DNA of 15,059 nucleotides, taken from the NCBI GenBank assembly GCA_022710205.1, contig JAKLHJ010000012.1, positions 1 through 15,059 of the forward strand, in the 5' to 3' direction. The notes beneath the pieces are model-generated. The model worked only from the letters and a program-made list of their open reading frames with translations. It was not told the origin of the DNA and searched no databases. The stretch's first letter is position 1. Each line of letters begins with the position of its first letter. Below are positions 12,318 to 15,059 of this stretch, one piece after another. The position numbers and the translations under genes are program-made. This DNA comes from Patescibacteria group bacterium. Lineage in GTDB: Bacteria; Patescibacteriota; Minisyncoccia; Phycocordibacterales; UBA12445.

Positions 12318-12950
12318 TTATATTATTTTAGCCCTTTCTTCAACGGTTTCAAACGTTTCTCCTTTACCGTCACTTTTCTTCAGATGGGGATAGAGAAGTA
12401 TCAACGAGAGGGCTCCAAGAAGCGCCCAAAGCCCCGCCCCAACGAATAAAACGTTAAACCCATATCTATTAGCTATTATTCCACCGAGTGCGGATGATAT
12501 CGCAGTGGCCACACCCACAGAAAAGACGCTCTCCAAACTCCACTCAAAACTAGTCCTGCCGCTATCTATATGCCTGGTGAATATTCCATACCACGCAGGA
12601 ACCGCAAACGCCATAGAAGCACCCAAAAAAGCCTCTATCGCGTATATGTGCCAAGGTAGCGTCGCGAATATATACATAAATAGAGAAAAACTAGCGATTA
12701 CTTGGCCGCAGACAAGAACAACGAAGTCATCTTTCTCCCCATCCGTCTTGTCCAAAAACTCGGCGATAGGCAATTGAAGAAATGATTTTGCAATCCAATA
12801 AACTGAAGCGGCAAATCCGGCCACCTCGGCATTTCCCCCTTGAATATTATCAACAAGAAAAATGGCAAATATTGGAGCAGATAATCCAAAAGCTGAATTG
12901 ATAACAAAATCCGACATTACTAAAGTTTTGATGACACTATTTATTTTCAT
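12318..12950 (-). CDS. Half-size MFS-type membrane protein
   Basis: The 210-residue protein has six predicted membrane helices (about residues 10-35, 42-66, 75-100, 102-128, 138-165, 168-192) and a charged cytoplasmic tail. It resembles one half of a major facilitator superfamily transporter, which normally has 12 helices in about 400 residues. PIAEFLDKTDGEKDD after helix 2 corresponds to the conserved MFS loop 2-3. No second half lies nearby and the frame has clean ends. It is therefore more likely a genuine short form, perhaps acting as a dimer, than a fragment. The substrate is unknown. It has a good promoter (13066-13093) and a leader of about 110 nt without a Shine-Dalgarno sequence. Confidence 0.8.
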   Translation of the reverse strand: MKINSVIKTLVMSDFVINSAFGLSAPIFAIFLVDNIQGGNAEVAGFAASVYWIAKSFLQLPIAEFLDKTDGEKDDFVVLVCGQVIASFSLFMYIFATLPWHIYAIEAFLGASMAFAVPAWYGIFTRHIDSGRTSFEWSLESVFSVGVATAISSALGGIIANRYGFNVLFVGAGLWALLGALSLILLYPHLKKSDGKGETFETVEERAKII

Positions 12951-13065
12951 CCCGTAGTAGAATTTTAATTTTTAAAAATATCCCCAACCTCATAAAAAAT
13001 CCCATAATTGCCTATTTGGCGCCTTTCCCTCTCTTAAAATTTCACTACAGGATTTTCATGGATTA

Positions 13066-13093
13066 ATTATAGCAAAATCATTAACCCTGTTAA
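13066..13093 (-). promoter_or_regulatory. Promoter of the half-MFS gene
   Basis: On the minus strand TTAACA (13088-13093) and TATAAT (13066-13071) are 16 bp apart, with an extended -10 (TGCTATAAT). The -35 box lies inside the left arm of the palindrome at 13083-13145. Confidence 0.7.
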
Positions 13094-13145
13094 GTAAAAT
13101 TTTTAAAAAAAATTTAATCACGATTAAATTTTTGCTAAACAGGGT
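13083..13145. repeat. Large imperfect palindrome, about 63 bp
   Basis: ACCCTGTTAAGTAAAATTT on the left is matched on the right by the reverse complement of ACCCTGTTTAGCAAAAATTT, with a few mismatches. The centre AAATTTAAT-CACG-ATTAAATTT is itself a hairpin. The left arm carries the -35 box of the MFS promoter. It could be an operator, a terminator for the operon to the right, or a small palindromic element. Confidence 0.6.
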
Positions 13146-13149
13146 AAAT

Positions 13150-13173
13150 AAAAACCGCCTCTTTCGAAGCGGT
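13150..13173 (-). terminator. Terminator of the small-protein operon
   Basis: On the minus strand ACCGC (13173-13169) pairs with GCGGT (13158-13154) and is followed by TTTTT. It lies just after the stop codon at 13182. Confidence 0.75.
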
Positions 13174-13181
13174 AAAAACAA

Positions 13182-13430
13182 CTATAGATTTGCGTAAACG
13201 GTGCGCATAACCCAAATTCCGTTTCTGCTTTCACAGATTCTTTTGTAGGTGGGTTCATCTACCAAAACAATGCTCGGAACACCGTGCACGACCGATCCTT
13301 CCTCACGCACGCGATATTGCTTGTAACCGGCAATAAACGCCTCACGATCGGTATCGTTTAAATGCAAGGTGCACCCATCGGGACAATTGTTACAAATCCA
13401 AAGCTGCCGAACCACCCTGTATTTATTCAC
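13182..13430 (-). CDS. Small hypothetical protein A, paralogue of 13761-14000
   Basis: I do not recognise this 82-residue protein. It shares a clear pattern with its neighbour at 13761-14000: VVRQxW near the start, LHxNxxDREAF (22-32), GxPxIVxVxE (50-59) and GIW (71-73). This one also has four cysteines (13, 16, 20, 66), the first three closely spaced, which the paralogue lacks. It starts with GTG at 13430, overlapping the preceding stop by 4 nt (GTGA), with GGAGA just upstream, so translation is probably coupled. It is the last gene of a four-gene operon and is followed by a terminator. No membrane segment is visible. Confidence 0.72.
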   Translation of the reverse strand: MNKYRVVRQLWICNNCPDGCTLHLNDTDREAFIAGYKQYRVREEGSVVHGVPSIVLVDEPTYKRICESRNGIWVMRTVYANL

Positions 13431-13744
13431 TGAGCATCTCCAATCTGTTTAATTTCGTAATCAATCCAGAGTCCGATAATGTATTCCTTATCATAAATAA
13501 AATGAGTGGAAATAATCTTCTTGTCCGGATTATTCTTGACCCACCATGCCTTTTTGATAACAAGGTCCATGACATGAATTCTAGGCGAAGCGAAATGGTC
13601 AGAAACATGGATGACAGCAGTGCACTCCTTGTCGTCGTCGATGAAAGAAGAGTAATCTCCTTCAGCGTGACTGGCGGTAATGACAAACATGTTCATCGAA
13701 ACCAAGATAGTGAAGCACAGGGCAAAAAATAGGAATCTTTTCAT
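13427..13744 (-). CDS. Small secreted hypothetical protein
   Basis: From ATG 13744 this is a 105-residue protein with a classical signal peptide: MKR, a hydrophobic core to about residue 22, then SHA before EGDYSS. I chose this start because GGGAGG lies 7 nt upstream; a longer frame opening at 13807 has no such site and would hide the signal peptide. The mature part is unfamiliar (CTAVIHVSDHF, KKAWWVKNNPDKKIISTHF). It lies between the two paralogous small proteins in one operon, 16 nt after the stop of the one upstream and overlapping the start of the one downstream. The set may work together at the cell surface, which is inference. Confidence 0.72.
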   Translation of the reverse strand: MKRFLFFALCFTILVSMNMFVITASHAEGDYSSFIDDDKECTAVIHVSDHFASPRIHVMDLVIKKAWWVKNNPDKKIISTHFIYDKEYIIGLWIDYEIKQIGDAQ

Positions 13745-13760
13745 CGGAAAACCTCCCTTT

Positions 13761-14000
13761 TTATACAGTGACCACATCATAATCTGCGCTAAAAGACCAA
13801 ATGCCATCTGTGCCGGAAGAAATGTAATTGAGAACTTCCTCGCTCACAAAAACAATCTCAGGCGCACCAATTGGAATACCGAAACTACTTTCTACATGTC
13901 TCCGCGCAAATGCTTCTCTATCCCTTTCGTTCTTATGGAGAGAAGACCAGTCCGAAGAATATGAAAAGGACCACCTTTGACGAACGACCGCGTAGAGCAT
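13761..14000 (-). CDS. Small hypothetical protein B, paralogue of 13182-13430
   Basis: This 79-residue protein of unknown function begins LYAVVRQRW. It shares LHKNERDREAF (21-31), GAPEIVFVSEE (45-55) and GIW (66-68) with the product of 13182-13430. It lacks the cysteines of that paralogue and has no membrane segment. The shared (T/N)DREAF and GxPxIVxVxE blocks suggest one compact domain that was duplicated. A strong Shine-Dalgarno site, GAGGAGG, lies 5 nt before ATG 14000. Only 11 nt separate it from the stop of the gene upstream at 14012. Confidence 0.7.
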   Translation of the reverse strand: MLYAVVRQRWSFSYSSDWSSLHKNERDREAFARRHVESSFGIPIGAPEIVFVSEEVLNYISSGTDGIWSFSADYDVVTV

Positions 14001-14011
14001 GAACGCCTCCT

Positions 14012-14461
14012 CTATTTTTTATTTTTCCTGAACGTTTTAAGGTTATATCCCTGGAACCGAAGCCATCTTTTCCACTCTCGAAGCTCTTTCTTCATAAGAG
14101 GCTTGGTCATATCTAAGCCGGGATTAGGAATCATTTGATTTCTTGCCGCCCACATGAGCGCTTGACCAGCCTCATGTTCGAACTCTATCCCCGACGTCGA
14201 TAAGACCGTGGCTTCATAAACTATTTGGGCTAAGGTTGCTAATCGGTCTCGATTACCGGCGACGCCAGAGAGAGTCTTATAAATTTGGTTATTGATATCT
14301 TTATATAATCCCGACAATTTATTTATTCTCAAAAGATCAAAAGCCAACCGGTCTAAATATCTCTGACCGAAACCCCTTGCACGAACCCCGCTGTCCGCAA
14401 AGATAGTGATATTGGAACGAGAATTGTCGTCCTTATTCTTTCCAGCCTTCTTCTTTGGCAT
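14012..14461 (-). CDS. Hypothetical basic protein, first gene of the small-protein operon
   Basis: I do not recognise this 149-residue protein. It has a Lys-rich, probably disordered N-terminus (MPKKKAGKNKDD) and a helical middle (YLDRLAFDLLRINKLSGLYKD). The C-terminus is basic and Trp-rich (ELREWKRWLRFQGYNLKTFRKNKK). There is no signal peptide. The high positive charge suggests nucleic-acid binding, but no motif confirms it. AGGAGG lies 8 nt before ATG 14461, one of the strongest ribosome-binding sites in the window. It heads a leftward operon of four genes, with an extended -10 element at 14500-14505. Confidence 0.72.
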   Translation of the reverse strand: MPKKKAGKNKDDNSRSNITIFADSGVRARGFGQRYLDRLAFDLLRINKLSGLYKDINNQIYKTLSGVAGNRDRLATLAQIVYEATVLSTSGIEFEHEAGQALMWAARNQMIPNPGLDMTKPLMKKELREWKRWLRFQGYNLKTFRKNKK

Positions 14462-14499
14462 ATCTCGGACCTCCTTTTAAATGTTCTTTTTCTAAAGAG

Positions 14500-14505
14500 A
14501 GATTA
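14500..14505 (-). promoter_or_regulatory. Extended -10 of the small-protein operon
   Basis: The minus strand reads TGCTAATCT: an extended TGn followed by TAATCT, about 38 bp before the start codon. No -35 box is evident. Confidence 0.4.
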
Positions 14506-14546
14506 GCATAAAAGGGGAAAAGGGGGAATGGCACTTGAAGCAAAAC

Positions 14547-14572
14547 AAAAACAGAGCTTACGCTCTGTTTTT
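14547..14572 (-). terminator. Terminator of tRNA-Gly (TCC)
   Basis: AAAAACAGAGC (14547-14557) pairs with GCTCTGTTTTT (14562-14572) and is followed by a T-rich tract on the minus strand. Outer arms GCACTTG (14531-14537) and CAAGTGC (14578-14584) enclose it; the latter reaches into the tRNA 3' end. Confidence 0.85.
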
Positions 14573-14581
14573 GGCTGCAAG

Positions 14582-14652
14582 TGCGGGATGGGAGAATCGA
14601 ACTCCCAACCTCGGTTTGGAAAACCGATATTATACCATTTAACCAATCCCGC
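14582..14652 (-). tRNA. tRNA-Gly (TCC)
   Basis: The 71-nt tRNA has acceptor GCGGGAT with ATCCCGC, anticodon loop TTTCCAA (anticodon TCC) and T-arm GGGAG-TTCGATT-CTCCC. The discriminator is A, with no CCA. It reads GGA and GGG. A perfect -10 box (14700-14705, minus strand) lies 48 bp upstream. It has an ordinary terminator trailer, not the module seen after the rightward tRNAs. Confidence 0.95.
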
Positions 14653-14742
14653 TTAGATAAACTACAAAAACACTCTAATCCCACCAATCAATTATGGTAA
14701 TTATAAATTACTATATTTTATTATTTTTATCAACCCTGAAAA

Positions 14743-14874
14743 CTATTCCTGAAACTTTATGTCATCATCACAAAGAAGGCAACCTGCCCCTTGGCAAGAA
14801 CTACATGTCATTTTTTCGTTATGACATTCATCTTGGTACTCAGACTCGTTGTTGCAAGTTATACACTTATACAT
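14743..14874 (-). CDS. Cys-rich miniprotein, probable zinc-binding
   Basis: This 43-residue frame starts with MYKCITCNNESEYQDECHNE. Its seven cysteines fall as C4-x2-C7, C17, C24-x2-C27 and C32-x2-C35. That is three CxxC knuckles in 32 residues, the pattern of small zinc ribbons, and very unlikely by chance. It has no signal peptide or membrane helix. There is no Shine-Dalgarno site, as in the housekeeping genes. A TATAAA -10 element (14908-14913, minus strand) gives a leader of about 27 nt, and two GTATAC boxes lie just upstream. It is divergent from the gene starting at 15057. The metal and partner are unknown; a rubredoxin-like or nucleic-acid-binding role is possible. Confidence 0.6.
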   Translation of the reverse strand: MYKCITCNNESEYQDECHNEKMTCSSCQGAGCLLCDDDIKFQE

Positions 14875-14919
14875 TGTTATTTCAAAAATTTATTTAATTG
14901 AACAAACTTTATATTCACA

Positions 14920-14934
14920 GTATACACGGTATAC
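14920..14934. promoter_or_regulatory. Paired GTATAC boxes, possible operator
   Basis: GTATAC (14920-14925) and GTATAC (14929-14934) are self-palindromic hexamers separated by 3 bp. They lie upstream of the -10 box of the Cys-rich gene and about 50 bp before the -35 box of the rightward promoter at 14983. Confidence 0.35.
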
Positions 14935-14982
14935 GAGAGTGGTCAAACATAAATAAATTATTTTTTTTATAAGTAATTAAAA

Positions 14983-15010
14983 TTGACTTTTACCACAGAA
15001 AGAATAAGAT
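14983..15010 (+). promoter_or_regulatory. Promoter of the rightward gene at 15057
   Basis: TTGACT (14983-14988) and TAAGAT (15005-15010) are 16 bp apart. The predicted leader is about 40 nt. Confidence 0.6.
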
Positions 15011-15056
15011 AGAAAATCGACTAGAACATTGAAAATAAAGTGAACTGGAGGAAACT

Positions 15057-15059
15057 ATG
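15057..15059 (+). CDS. Start of a gene cut by the window end
   Basis: Only the ATG is present. GGAGG (15047-15051) lies 5 nt upstream and a good promoter lies at 14983-15010, so a real coding start is likely. Nothing can be said of the product. Confidence 0.55.

Noticed and set aside
14433..14687. 84-codon minus-strand frame
   Set aside because: It overlaps tRNA-Gly (TCC), its terminator and the start of a better-supported gene.

Overview
The window most likely comes from a small-genome candidate-phyla bacterium (Patescibacteria/CPR, probably Parcubacteria-like). This is an inference from three things: a housekeeping set (RNase Y, HU, CCA-adding enzyme, S15, a NYN-domain protein, PNPase), most of whose members have no clear Shine-Dalgarno sequence; short AT-rich spacers with many intrinsic terminators; and a six-helix 'half' MFS protein. 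No tRNA gene encodes CCA, which fits the presence of a CCA-adding enzyme.

Layout. 1-2353: RNase Y (+), then HU (+) behind a strong promoter and a structured leader RNA. 2441-5584: leftward genes, namely a secreted hypothetical protein bracketed by two ATTCCC-N8-GGGAAT palindromes, the CCA-adding enzyme, a YjjX/DUF84-type NTPase, and tRNA-Gly(GCC). 5665-6376: rightward tRNA-Arg(TCG) and tRNA-Leu(CAG), each followed by a large structured trailer, ending in a terminator. 6377-7030: a long non-coding stretch with a consensus DnaA box, 12-bp repeats and near-consensus parS palindromes. It lies where leftward genes give way to rightward ones, so it is an oriC/centromere candidate. 7030-8601: a second copy of the HU-type leader RNA in front of yraN, then tRNA-Pro(TGG) with the same kind of trailer, then a Nudix hydrolase. 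8602-9140: non-coding DNA with repeats. 9141-12313: rpsO, NYN protein and pnp (+). 12318-14652: leftward half-MFS protein, an operon of four small unknown proteins with strong Shine-Dalgarno sites, and tRNA-Gly(TCC). 14743-15059: a 43-residue Cys-rich protein (-) and the first codon of a rightward gene.

Two RNA systems stand out. (1) All three rightward tRNAs are followed by a module containing an antisense copy of the tRNA's own T-arm and a duplicated tRNA 3' end 138-156 nt downstream. Stem-loops lie between; the Arg and Pro modules share covarying helices and hairpins with CTGC loops. (2) HU and yraN share a roughly 110-120 nt leader with the same helices, supported by compensatory changes, placed directly before the start codon. 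I do not recognise either as a named RNA family.

Functionally the window combines RNA turnover and maturation (RNase Y, PNPase, CCA-adding enzyme, tRNAs), nucleotide-pool cleaning (DUF84, Nudix), nucleoid structure (HU) and a possible replication/partition locus.
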